Origin: Flavobacterium daemonense
GTDB lineage: Bacteria > Bacteroidota > Bacteroidia > Flavobacteriales > Flavobacteriaceae
Assembly (NCBI RefSeq): GCF_007341385.1
Contig: NZ_VJYD01000020.1
Location: 1-64,000, forward strand
Reading direction: 5' to 3'
DNA length: 64,000 bases
A program made the translations under genes and the position numbers. The notes under the pieces are model-generated. The model did not search any database. It saw nothing but the letters and a program-made list of their open reading frames with translations, and was not told the origin of the DNA. Positions 8,210 to 15,594 of the stretch are shown here, one piece after another. Positions within the stretch are counted from its first letter, which is position 1; each line of letters starts with the position of its first letter.

Positions 8210-8722
8210 ATGAATGACGACGTTGCCGAAGAAATATTTGATATTATTCTAAGAACAGGAAGTTGTAATCCAATTACAAATTTTGAGCAAATAAAATGTA
8301 CAGCTATTTTAAAAAGCAAAGGGTATTTGATTACTCCTCGTGCTGAAATATATGAACCCACTGCGTTAGGACAAGAAGTTCTGCAAAATGGTAGCTGGAA
8401 AGCATATATTAAAGCAAAAAATAAAAGGCAAAAAAACTTAGATAGGAAAGAGTATTATGAGGGCTTAATATCGAGGTTGAAATATTGGCTATTTTGGCCA
8501 ATACTAATTTTATCTGCCTTTGGCGGTTTTATAGAAGTTCTAAGATTTTATTCAGAATACAATAGCCAAGATCAAAAATCCAGTAGCTCCAAAATAAAAC
8601 CCAAAATGGGAGAAGCCAAACAAAATACTTCATACGAATCCCCAAAAATTTCGACTTATCCTCCCGTAAAAGTTGTCGATACTCTTTACGTTCGGGAGAA
8701 AACAAAAGAAGGTAGTAAATAG
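8210..8722 (+). CDS. Transposon cargo: membrane-anchored protein of unknown function
   Basis: A 170-residue protein in three parts. Residues 1-60 look like a small winged-helix-type fold (ILRTGSC, then AILKSKGYLI and ALGQEVLQNG). Residues 61-82 are very basic. A single membrane helix follows at about 84-104 (WLFWPILILSAFGGFIEVL), then a polar tail. It is the only cargo gene on the plus strand and faces the others across a shared terminator at 8795. I do not recognise the family. The layout suggests a cytoplasmic sensing or DNA-binding-like domain tethered to the membrane, which is inference. Confidence 0.65.
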   Translation: MNDDVAEEIFDIILRTGSCNPITNFEQIKCTAILKSKGYLITPRAEIYEPTALGQEVLQNGSWKAYIKAKNKRQKNLDRKEYYEGLISRLKYWLFWPILILSAFGGFIEVLRFYSEYNSQDQKSSSSKIKPKMGEAKQNTSYESPKISTYPPVKVVDTLYVREKTKEGSK

Positions 8723-8794
8723 TAAACATAACTAAGATTTTTTAATTATTCACTCACTTAAAAATGGTAGAATGATTGACCATGTGATATTAAA

Positions 8795-8819
8795 AAAGCC
8801 TCACTTATAGTGAGGCTTT
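8795..8819. terminator. Bidirectional terminator between convergent cargo genes
   Basis: AAAGCCTCA / TGAGGCTTT stem with a 7-base loop, with A-rich sequence before and T-rich after, lying between the convergent stops at 8722 and 8828. Confidence 0.8.
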
Positions 8820-8827
8820 CGAGTTAT

Positions 8828-9214
8828 TTATTTTTGTTCTGATTTATCTGCTTTTCCCATTACTGTCATATTATAATATCCTAGCAACGAACCAGCTATA
8901 GAGATGCACATTTTTGTTATTTCCAATGGCTCTGAATACAATTTCTTTAAATAAAATTCTGAAACTAGCATAATAGCGGTAAACACGAAAAAAGCAACAA
9001 ATGCAGACTTCAATTTATAATTAGGTACAATGAAATAAACTATCGTTACAAATAATATTCCCTGAGCAAAAAACTGAATATATGTACCGAATATTGTAAA
9101 TAATTTAGGCTCTGAAATAACTAAACTTACAATGTAAGAGTAGGCGGATGAAATTAAGGAACTAGCTATTATAGCAAAAGGAAATGCTATAATCCAAAGT
9201 AATAAATTCTTCAT
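8828..9214 (-). CDS. Transposon cargo: four-helix membrane protein
   Basis: Starting at the ATG at 9214 the protein is 128 residues with about four hydrophobic segments, including LLLWIIAFPFAIIASSLI, FFAQGILFVTIVYFIV, AFVAFFVFTAIMLV and ISIAGSLLGYY. A longer frame to 9250 would overlap the upstream lipoprotein gene and adds a polar, unlikely N-terminus. Only 4 bases separate it from the lipoprotein stop at 9219, so the two are probably one operon. I do not recognise a family; size and topology recall small immunity or accessory membrane proteins, but nothing here proves that. Confidence 0.65.
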   Translation of the reverse strand: MKNLLLWIIAFPFAIIASSLISSAYSYIVSLVISEPKLFTIFGTYIQFFAQGILFVTIVYFIVPNYKLKSAFVAFFVFTAIMLVSEFYLKKLYSEPLEITKMCISIAGSLLGYYNMTVMGKADKSEQK

Positions 9215-9218
9215 GTAT

Positions 9219-9635
9219 CTATTTTCTTTTATAAAACAAGGTATTCTCATACAAAACTCCTTGTTGAGTTACTCTTGAAGATGTAGAAAATTCATCTTTA
9301 TTAATAACGGAAAGTTTAAAAATAGTACCATTTGCCTTGTAAATGCCATCAATATATGAATAGGTAAAATTATATCCTTGTGGCTGAATTTTACCAGTTC
9401 CATCAGAGTAGTAAGTTAATGCGAGATTACAATCAAATCCAGAGCCTGCAGTTCCACATGTAGTAATTACGGCTGGAACACCGGCATCTACACGTAATTT
9501 TGATTGTTTGTAATTGTACCAATCGCCAACTAATGAGAATGAATTGTTTTGCTTAGGTTTTTCTTCATCACTTGAACAAGAATTGAATACTAAGAAGCAA
9601 AATGTTAATACAACGAAAAGATTTAAATGTTTCAT
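9219..9635 (-). CDS. Transposon cargo: small lipoprotein
   Basis: A 138-residue protein with a lipoprotein signal: hydrophobic 5-17, then FNSCSSDEE with Cys20. The mature chain is beta-rich and has Cys pairs (TTCGTAGSGFDC) that could form a disulfide; the pattern GDWYNYKQSKL resembles lipocalin-like small lipoproteins of Bacteroidota. It is first in a two-gene unit with the four-helix membrane protein. Function unknown. Confidence 0.65.
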   Translation of the reverse strand: MKHLNLFVVLTFCFLVFNSCSSDEEKPKQNNSFSLVGDWYNYKQSKLRVDAGVPAVITTCGTAGSGFDCNLALTYYSDGTGKIQPQGYNFTYSYIDGIYKANGTIFKLSVINKDEFSTSSRVTQQGVLYENTLFYKRK

Positions 9636-9694
9636 TTAATTAGATTTAAGTTTGTTCCACTTAAACCCAAAGTGAAGTTAGTTATAAATAACAA

Positions 9695-9770
9695 GCGTGG
9701 GTTTGCAAGCTAGTATCAGTCAGAGGCTTCCGAGGGCCCACACACATAAACAAGTCACAAATACCCACGC
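9695..9770. repeat. Inverted repeat in the transposon's 246-bp non-coding gap
   Basis: GCGTGGGT at 9695-9702 and ACCCACGC at 9763-9770 are exact complements about 60 bases apart, in a locally GC-richer stretch (9690-9790) between the lipoprotein and P63C genes. The left arm is preceded by ATAACAA, which recalls integron recombination sites, but the right side lacks a matching GTT core. It could be a structured RNA or a relic recombination site; only the inverted repeat is certain. Confidence 0.45.
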
Positions 9771-9881
9771 CATAGCATGAGCATCAGTCTTATTTTTTCG
9801 GTGTGTGTTTAAAATTTTCGGAATTTCTGACACGAAAAAACAGCTAACGCTATATTTTATTTCGAGAACAAATATATAAAT

Positions 9882-10892
9882 CTATTCCTTCTTTTTCTTC
9901 TCTTCTTTTGGATTAAATTCTAATCCTTGTTTTAGCTTTTGGTTAAACGATGAAAGTTTCTCTAATTTTGGTTTTGATGTTTTTTCTTGTTCTATAGAAC
10001 TTTCTATTTCGTCGAAATTCAATTCTATCTGTCCATTAGCTCTATCGACCATTCTGTTAAAACTATTCTTAAACTCTTCCCATGTGTTAGAAACACTCAT
10101 AATACCAATCACTTTGTAAATTTGAGCAGTTAATGCGGGATGTCCAATATCTGGCGTTAAGCTTTGAAAAAATCTAGCGGTATAGTTTCCGGATTCACTC
10201 TTAGGAGTTTTAGTCTTTAATTCATCTAAAACTCCTTTTGGAAGCTGTTTGTAAATTAATTCGTTTGTCCAAGTTCCAATTACTCCCGGTCTTTTCTTGA
10301 TTCCGCTTACAGTATAATCCCATTTGTTTAGTCTGAAAATCTCGAAATAAAATGAATCTGGAAACTTTTGCTGCCATTTAAGCAACTCATCATTTATGTA
10401 TGCTTTTAAAACTACTTGTAAAGCATCTTTTTCCCTTTCATATTGGTATCCTGTAGCTTCATCAACAAGAGCAATAATACCAACTCTTGCCAGAGCTCTA
10501 ATAAGTATATCTGCATGCTCTATAACCGATAATTGCCTACTTCCAAGATATTCGCCATTAGACTTTGCATAATCCCTTACTTTTAACATGGTTTCACATA
10601 TTTCAGGTAAAATAACAGCCTTATAAGCACTAATCTTCTTCTTTCCTTGATAACACGTTACAGAATTGTATTTCGCCGAATCCTCATCCGTTGATATGAA
10701 ACGACTTACAGCTTTTGAGGATAGTATTTCATCTAATCTTCCCGACGAACGTTGGTTTGCTTCTGTCTCTAATCCTAATGCTCTTTGCATTCCAGCAGTA
10801 GACAGAACTCTCTCGCCATTTTCTAAAACATAACAAGGTATTTTAAAACCATTTAGGTCTAATTCGCCTTCATGTGAAATTTTGTTATCCAT
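9882..10892 (-). CDS. P63C-domain protein carried by the transposon
   Basis: A 336-residue soluble protein. The middle (about 115-290) matches the P63C domain: VIEHADILIRALARVGIIAL, VDEATGYQ, FPDSFYFEIFRL, RPGVIGTWTNELIY, and LTPDIGHPAL. The N-terminus (FKIPCYVLENGERVLSTAG, then ALGL) is like the antirepressor-type start usual in these proteins; the C-terminus is a lysine/glutamate tail. P63C proteins are known mostly from phages and mobile elements and have no settled function. Its ATG at 10892 overlaps the transposase stop at 10885, so the two are probably translationally coupled, which hints at a role in transposition or its control. Confidence 0.85.
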   Translation of the reverse strand: MDNKISHEGELDLNGFKIPCYVLENGERVLSTAGMQRALGLETEANQRSSGRLDEILSSKAVSRFISTDEDSAKYNSVTCYQGKKKISAYKAVILPEICETMLKVRDYAKSNGEYLGSRQLSVIEHADILIRALARVGIIALVDEATGYQYEREKDALQVVLKAYINDELLKWQQKFPDSFYFEIFRLNKWDYTVSGIKKRPGVIGTWTNELIYKQLPKGVLDELKTKTPKSESGNYTARFFQSLTPDIGHPALTAQIYKVIGIMSVSNTWEEFKNSFNRMVDRANGQIELNFDEIESSIEQEKTSKPKLEKLSSFNQKLKQGLEFNPKEEKKKKE

Positions 10893-11811
10893 TGATTAGT
10901 TCTTTATAAGTTATACGATTCTCCATATTAGAGAGCAAGATAGTAAATCTATCAAATTGCGTAGTTTTTCTGTTATTAAATCTGAAAACAAACTCGTCAA
11001 CATATTTTTGCATGTGTTTTCTCGACCACCAATTATAGATTCCGTTATAACCACGTTTCATGATTCCCCAAAACCCTTCAATGCTATTGCTGTGGATTTC
11101 TGAATTATTGAAATCAACATATTGTTTCTTTCCGTGGTCAACAACATGGTGGTCGAAATGACTATGCAAGCCTCTGTAACCGTGCCATTCATCAGATATG
11201 AAAACACTATCCTTTTGAACGTGTTTTAGAATTATAGGCTGAATAGTTTTGGATTTAGTATCGGGAATAACAAACGCTCTAACTGTTCCATCACGTTGTA
11301 ACAAACCTAATACAGGAGTTTTGTCTTTGAAGCTTCGCCCTTGTGATTGTTCTACTTTTTTATCTTTATGGCGGTTCTTATTCTTACCGCCGACAAAAGT
11401 TTCGTCCGCTTCAATTATTCCATCTAATTGCTCTTCATCATCAATCCCAAAACAGTTTCTAATACGTTGTAATAAGAACCAAGCCGATTTCTGAGTAATA
11501 TCTAACTCTTTGGATAATTGTATAGAAGAAATACCTTTCTTATATGAAGTAACTAACCAAATTGCTAAAAACCATTTCTGCAGTTCAATTTTAGTGTTGT
11601 CGAAAATAGTATTAGTCTTGACGTTAAAGTATTTTCCTGTGTTCTTGCATTGGTATTTATTACCTTTACACTTATAGACTTTAGAACTAGCATCGAAAGG
11701 ACTGACAACTTCGCGATCCCAACGTAACATCTCTAAATGATCTATACAAGTCTGTTCATCAGGAAAAGCCTTGATTAAATCTAGTACTGATTTGATTTCT
11801 TTATTAAACAT
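10885..11811 (-). CDS. IS1595/ISXO2-family DDE transposase
   Basis: A 308-residue transposase. The N-terminal 1-70 has a reduced zinc-ribbon (KCKGNKYQCKNTGKYFNVKT), then a helix-turn-helix (SIQLSKELDITQKSAWFLL). The catalytic core has Asp136 in IEADETFVGG, Asp207 in SDEWHGY and Glu245 in NSIEGFWG, the ISXO2-like pattern. The length is normal and no frame break is seen, so it may be active. It starts 87 bases inside the right end at 11898 and overlaps the P63C gene downstream. Confidence 0.94.
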   Translation of the reverse strand: MFNKEIKSVLDLIKAFPDEQTCIDHLEMLRWDREVVSPFDASSKVYKCKGNKYQCKNTGKYFNVKTNTIFDNTKIELQKWFLAIWLVTSYKKGISSIQLSKELDITQKSAWFLLQRIRNCFGIDDEEQLDGIIEADETFVGGKNKNRHKDKKVEQSQGRSFKDKTPVLGLLQRDGTVRAFVIPDTKSKTIQPIILKHVQKDSVFISDEWHGYRGLHSHFDHHVVDHGKKQYVDFNNSEIHSNSIEGFWGIMKRGYNGIYNWWSRKHMQKYVDEFVFRFNNRKTTQFDRFTILLSNMENRITYKELING

Positions 11812-11898
11812 GATAAAGCTTGTTTTTGATATTACAAATATAAGTAGTTAGTTACAGTAAACCTAATTTATTTTACTGTAAAATTGTATATACTTGCC

Positions 11899-11906
11899 AT
11901 TAATTA
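11899..11906. repeat. Right 8-bp target-site duplication (attaatta)
   Basis: Exact copy of 8092-8099, directly outside the right inverted repeat. Confidence 0.92.
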
Positions 11907-12433
11907 AAGATGCTTGGCGTGCCGAAAACTGGAAAGACAAATTTACCATCTGGTTTAAACCAACAGGATGGCGTCCCGAAAATTTTGAAGAAAAATATCC
12001 TGTAAACAAAATTGAAAATGTTTTTAATTTTGACAAATACGGCACTCAAAACTCTCAAAAACTTATTTATTGGTCGGTTGTACAAATGTTAATTACGCTT
12101 TTGTTCGTAAGTTATCTGTTTGACAATATTGCAAAAATTGGTCTGCCAAATATCTTTATCTACGGCTTTTTTATTTTGATCACCATTTACAGTTATACTG
12201 AATTGATGGACAAAAATAAATATGCCATTTTTTGGGAAGGATTGCGTTTTGCAGTTGCATCAGGAATTATATTGTATTTTGGCGACTGGTTTGGTTTAAA
12301 TACTATTTTTTCAGCCGGAAATTATATAATTTTGGCCTACTTGGCTTTATCGTTTTTAACCACAATTTACTTTGTTGCTATAGATTTTAAAAAACCAATG
12401 ACCCAAACCGCTAATTTACTTAACCATTTATGA
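11907..12433 (+). pseudogene. Sterol desaturase family, 3' part, after the transposon
   Basis: Continuation of the gene broken at 8099. The frame runs KDAWRAENWKDKFTIWFKPT and then about four membrane segments to the stop at 12433, with no histidine boxes because these are all in the 5' part. An open frame from a TTG at 11894 exists, but that codon is in the transposon end, so it is not a native start. The stop overlaps the ATG of the next gene (ATGA), showing that the two were once translationally coupled. Confidence 0.85.
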
Positions 12434-13107
12434 GAAACTCTACTTATTTTAAAATTTATAGCGCCTTTTGTTTTGTTTATCTGCTTGTTATATTTTTAGG
12501 CTACGAAAATCTAGATTTATTTTTAAAGCCAATTCTGATTCCCTTACTAAGTTTTGGAGTTTATTTTTACCGAAATTTTCCAACAAAAAACATTCTGCTT
12601 CTTGCACTTCTATTTTCATGGATTGGTGACGTTATTTTGCTCTTTACAGATTTAGGAGAAATCTATTTTATTCTAGGATTGGTAGCATTTCTAACTTCGC
12701 ACGTTGCCTATTGTGTCTTATTCAACAAACAAAATAAAGGCGAAATCAAAAGAAACTTAGTTCGTTTTGGTATTGGAAGTGTTGTAATTGGTTTATACTT
12801 AATTGGAATGCTGTCTTTTCTGTTGCCTTCTTTAGGCGCTTTAAAAATTCCGGTAATTGTGTATGCAAGTGTCATTTCAATAATGCTTTTATTTGCTTTT
12901 AATGGCTATTTGATCTGGAAAAAACCTGGAAATTTATATGTTTTCTCTGGAGCTGCCTTTTTTGTCCTTTCAGACAGTATTTTGGCCGTTAACAAATTCT
13001 ATTCGCCAATTGAAAAAAGTTCGTTTTTTATCATGCTCACATACCTTGTGGCACAATATCTGATTGTGGTTGGTATATTAAAACTGAATCCGAAAAAGGC
13101 TGAATAA
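12430..13107 (+). CDS. Lysoplasmalogenase-like YhhN family membrane protein
   Basis: A 225-residue protein with seven to eight membrane helices. The family-typical sequences are visible: LLFSWIGDVILLFTDLG near residues 60-76 and GAAFFVLSDSILAVNKF near 173-190, whose aspartates are the conserved polar residues of YhhN/TMEM86 proteins. Characterised members cleave the vinyl-ether bond of lysoplasmalogens; the substrate in a flavobacterium is unknown. It overlaps the broken desaturase gene by 4 bases, so the transposon may reduce its expression. Confidence 0.85.
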   Translation: MRNSTYFKIYSAFCFVYLLVIFLGYENLDLFLKPILIPLLSFGVYFYRNFPTKNILLLALLFSWIGDVILLFTDLGEIYFILGLVAFLTSHVAYCVLFNKQNKGEIKRNLVRFGIGSVVIGLYLIGMLSFLLPSLGALKIPVIVYASVISIMLLFAFNGYLIWKKPGNLYVFSGAAFFVLSDSILAVNKFYSPIEKSSFFIMLTYLVAQYLIVVGILKLNPKKAE

Positions 13108-13183
13108 CGTTTTTAAATCGATTTTAAGTTTTAAACTTTTCATCATTTAACTGATAGCTATCGGGAGTGATAAAAAAACCTAT

Positions 13184-13191
13184 TAAATTTG
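13184..13191 (+). promoter_or_regulatory. TAnnTTTG promoter box
   Basis: TAAATTTG matches the -7 consensus 22 bases before the ATG at 13214, separating this lipoprotein gene from the YhhN transcript. Confidence 0.5.
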
Positions 13192-13213
13192 CATGACCAA
13201 AAACGCATAAACA

Positions 13214-13666
13214 ATGAAAAAAATAACCTTCTTTTTAATTTTATTAATCACCGCAACTTCGTGCGTGAGTACTAAATCGACATTAAAAAATGTTGATGAT
13301 AATGCTCCTGATTTAATTTTGAAGAAAGACAATACGTTTGCTATCACCCTTTTTGCTAAAGACAAAAGATACGGCTACGATCCTGATTACCCAATAAATA
13401 TTTTCTTTAGAAACACCAAAGACGAGGCATTAAACGAAACTCGTTTTCTAAATGCTCTTGCTGGTCCAAACGGAGAAAAAATCACTTATAAACGCTTGGA
13501 AACTTGTTGTCCTTTTCCAACCAAAAGAAGCGATATGGGAGCCGGATTTTTAAACGTTTATGAATTAACTTGGAATGGGCAAAAAAAGCCAATCAAGCTG
13601 TATTTGAATATTTATGAAAAAGGAATTTTAATGGTTCCGATGGGATTGGGATTGAAGAAAGAGTAA
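13214..13666 (+). CDS. Hypothetical lipoprotein
   Basis: A 150-residue protein with a lipoprotein signal (hydrophobic 4-14, ITATSCVST with Cys17). The mature part is beta-rich, contains an adjacent Cys-Cys pair (RLETCCPFPTKR) and ends LYLNIYEKGILMVPMG. Homologues are frequent in flavobacteria and uncharacterised. It has its own promoter box and is followed by two small membrane proteins. Confidence 0.65.
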   Translation: MKKITFFLILLITATSCVSTKSTLKNVDDNAPDLILKKDNTFAITLFAKDKRYGYDPDYPINIFFRNTKDEALNETRFLNALAGPNGEKITYKRLETCCPFPTKRSDMGAGFLNVYELTWNGQKKPIKLYLNIYEKGILMVPMGLGLKKE

Positions 13667-13692
13667 TTCTTAAAGAATAGAAATAATTAACT

Positions 13693-14007
13693 ATGTACGG
13701 AATATCTCCATTAATTTTAATTCTATTACCCTTATTTTTTCAATTGATATGCGGGCGAAAAGCAATTGGCGAAAGTATTTCATTAAAATTTGGAACTATT
13801 TCTTTGATCAGTTTGTTTTTGCAATTTGTATTATCAATTTTAGCTTACTTTATTGCTTCATATAATTTTACTGAAAGCCTTCAAGGGCAACCATATCGAT
13901 GCGGAATGGGAATGATTGGAATATTTTTCTTTTCGTTTTTATTTACAATACTGCTTATCATTGTTATTATAGTGCAATATTTTATAAAAAAATCTTACGA
14001 GAAGTAA
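13693..14007 (+). CDS. Small membrane protein, unknown
   Basis: A 104-residue protein with about three hydrophobic segments (4-18, 35-55, 74-98) and no recognisable motif. It ends one base before the ATG of the next membrane gene at 14009, so the two are almost certainly co-transcribed. Confidence 0.6.
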   Translation: MYGISPLILILLPLFFQLICGRKAIGESISLKFGTISLISLFLQFVLSILAYFIASYNFTESLQGQPYRCGMGMIGIFFFSFLFTILLIIVIIVQYFIKKSYEK

Positions 14008-14008
14008 A

Positions 14009-14467
14009 ATGATCAGGACAAAAACAGCTTTTGTAATTTTTGTATTTTTATGCGTAACCACATTTCCTTATTACATTTTTATTTTCCTTATCAATTCTGA
14101 TTCAGTTTATTCAATTATTCCGGGTTGGCATACAACTATTATTCCTGGGCAAATTATTTCAAATTCAAGTAAGTTTTTAATTCTTTTTATAACAACTTTT
14201 TTTTATTGGAAACTTTCAAAAAGTGCTTCCGAAATAAATCTTAAAAAATTTTTAATTCATTTTTCGCTAACAATTCCAGCTATTTTTATTGGGAAATTTA
14301 GTCTTTATAATCTGCTTAATTTCAGTTCTACAAATCCAGAAAGTCTTATAAATAACATCCAAATTATTGTATTTCTGAATATTTGCATCAACATTTTATT
14401 TTTTATTGGACAGCTTCTTTTTTGGAGATTTTATCAAAAACATCAAATGCAGATTGGCAATAACTAA
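14009..14467 (+). CDS. Membrane protein, unknown
   Basis: A 152-residue protein with four hydrophobic segments (about 7-27, 50-68, 82-100, 118-140) and no motif that I recognise. Start ATG is one base after the upstream stop. Very AT-rich with strong Phe/Ile/Leu/Ser bias, usual for lone flavobacterial membrane proteins. Confidence 0.6.
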   Translation: MIRTKTAFVIFVFLCVTTFPYYIFIFLINSDSVYSIIPGWHTTIIPGQIISNSSKFLILFITTFFYWKLSKSASEINLKKFLIHFSLTIPAIFIGKFSLYNLLNFSSTNPESLINNIQIIVFLNICINILFFIGQLLFWRFYQKHQMQIGNN

Positions 14468-14542
14468 TCTAAATTCCCAATCAAACAGCAGAATGTTTCC
14501 TCAATATTAGAATTTGTAACTTTACATTAAAATTAAATTACA

Positions 14543-15241
14543 ATGCAACAATCAAAAACTCACTATAAAATTGAAGCCACAAATTTCAATTTACAGCAGT
14601 ATTTAAACAGAATAAATTTTTCTGGCGAAATTGAATTGAATTTTACAGGAATCAAAAAATTAATGCAATCGCAGTTGTTCAGCGTTCCTTTTGAAAATAT
14701 TGATGTACAGGCCGGTAAAATCATTTCGCTTGCTGGCGATGATATTGTAGATCAAATTATCCATAAAAAACGTGGCGGTTATTGTTATCAGATTAACGGG
14801 ATATTTTCTTTGGCATTGCAAGAAATCGGGCTTCCGCATTATTATATTGCGGCACGGCCAATGGTGAATCCGGGGGAGAATGCAAAAACGCATTTTGGGA
14901 TTATTGCTACTATTGAAAACGAAGATTATTTAATCGATTTGGGTTTTGGCGGCAATAGTATTCGCGAACCTTTAAAATTGAGCGAAATTGGAAAGGAAAT
15001 CCAGCATGATTGGGATACTTTTATGCTGACTAAAACCGAAGATGACGAATATCTGCTTCAAATTTTAATGGGAAAAGAATGGTCGAATTTATATTCATTT
15101 AATCTCTCTCCGCAAAGATGGATTGATTTTAAGCCTGCCAATTATTATAATTATTCGCATCCCGATTCGTTTTTTACGCAAAACTTGATTGTAGTTTTAC
15201 AAAATCCATTGGGAAAAAAATATTATTTAAAAATTCGGTAA
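14543..15241 (+). CDS. Arylamine N-acetyltransferase with a C-terminal frameshift
   Basis: Acetyl-CoA-dependent enzyme that acetylates arylamines or similar amines. The catalytic triad is intact: Cys81 in KRGGYCYQING, His117 in KTHFGI and Asp132 in IDLGFGG. The frame stops at 15241 after 232 residues, short for the family (about 255-280). A second frame two bases on continues without a gap to 15339 (KSVSDGKTEIIYFEDGDLKT, ending FNLKNLS). Adding one A in the run near 15230 would give 265 residues. So the gene has lost one base, or the sequence has an error there. The missing tail is outside the catalytic domain. Confidence 0.88.
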   Translation: MQQSKTHYKIEATNFNLQQYLNRINFSGEIELNFTGIKKLMQSQLFSVPFENIDVQAGKIISLAGDDIVDQIIHKKRGGYCYQINGIFSLALQEIGLPHYYIAARPMVNPGENAKTHFGIIATIENEDYLIDLGFGGNSIREPLKLSEIGKEIQHDWDTFMLTKTEDDEYLLQILMGKEWSNLYSFNLSPQRWIDFKPANYYNYSHPDSFFTQNLIVVLQNPLGKKYYLKIR

Positions 15242-15380
15242 AATCTGTAAGCGACGGCAAAACCGAAATTATTTATTTTGAGGATGGTGATTTAAAAACT
15301 GTTCTTGAAACGGAGTTTAATTTGAAAAATTTATCTTAAAATCTAAATTAACTTAAATTTTCTAAATTCCACTAAACTTC

Positions 15381-15523
15381 TAGCCCTGATAGAAGCGGAA
15401 ATCCTTTTTTGAGAAAACCTATTTTTTATGGTTTTTGCAGAGCGACCGGAGGAAGCTCCTGCAATGACCAATAAAAAAAGGTTTTAGAGAAAAAGATTAC
15501 AGCGGATAGCAGGATCAGCTTCT
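15381..15523 (+). ncRNA. Candidate structured RNA element, copy 1
   Basis: Begins TAGCCCTGATAGAAGCGG and ends with ACAGCGGATAGCAGGATCAG and then CTTC. The same start and end words occur in the opposite orientation at 62300-62375, although the middles differ completely. Here the middle is a long hairpin (AAAACCTATTTTTTATGGT against ACCAATAAAAAAAGGTTTT) with an inner GGAG/CTCC stem. Conserved ends with variable, self-complementary middles are what a structured RNA looks like. The Flavo-1 candidate RNA of Bacteroidota is a family to test; I could not confirm a match. No coding frame fits. Confidence 0.5.
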
Positions 15524-15566
15524 TAAAATAATCTTAAATCTTCATGTGGTATTCATAAATCATAAC

Positions 15567-15574
15567 TACCTTTG
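15567..15574 (+). promoter_or_regulatory. TAnnTTTG promoter box for kdsA
   Basis: TACCTTTG matches the -7 consensus 20 bases before the kdsA ATG at 15595. Confidence 0.6.
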
Positions 15575-15594
15575 CACTGCTAAAAAATAACTTT

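Larger units (their letters stand above)
8100..11898. mobile_element. 3.8-kb IS1595-family transposon with passenger genes
   Basis: Bounded by exact 8-bp duplications attaatta at 8092-8099 and 11899-11906. The ends are imperfect inverted repeats: reading inward, GGTATGTATATATTAG and then TTTACAGTGAA on the left, against GGCAAGTATATACAAT and then TTTACAGTAAA on the right. It encodes an ISXO2-like DDE transposase at its right end, an overlapping P63C-domain gene, and three unknown cargo genes. Removing it together with one duplication restores the sterol desaturase frame exactly (NFQHLTLLIKDAWRAENW). The intact transposase and perfect duplication suggest a recent insertion. Confidence 0.93.

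Noticed and set aside
9681..9790. Integron attC site as a firm call
   Set aside because: The left side looks similar, but the right side has no GTTRRRY core and no integrase is present; kept only as a low-confidence structural observation.
9882..10892. Prophage remnant, because of the P63C domain
   Set aside because: No phage structural, integrase or lysis genes are nearby, and the gene lies within a bounded transposon with its own transposase.
11863..12085. Open frames opposite the transposon right end and the desaturase 3' part
   Set aside because: They cross the transposon junction and have no signals; the plus-strand frame is a known family.
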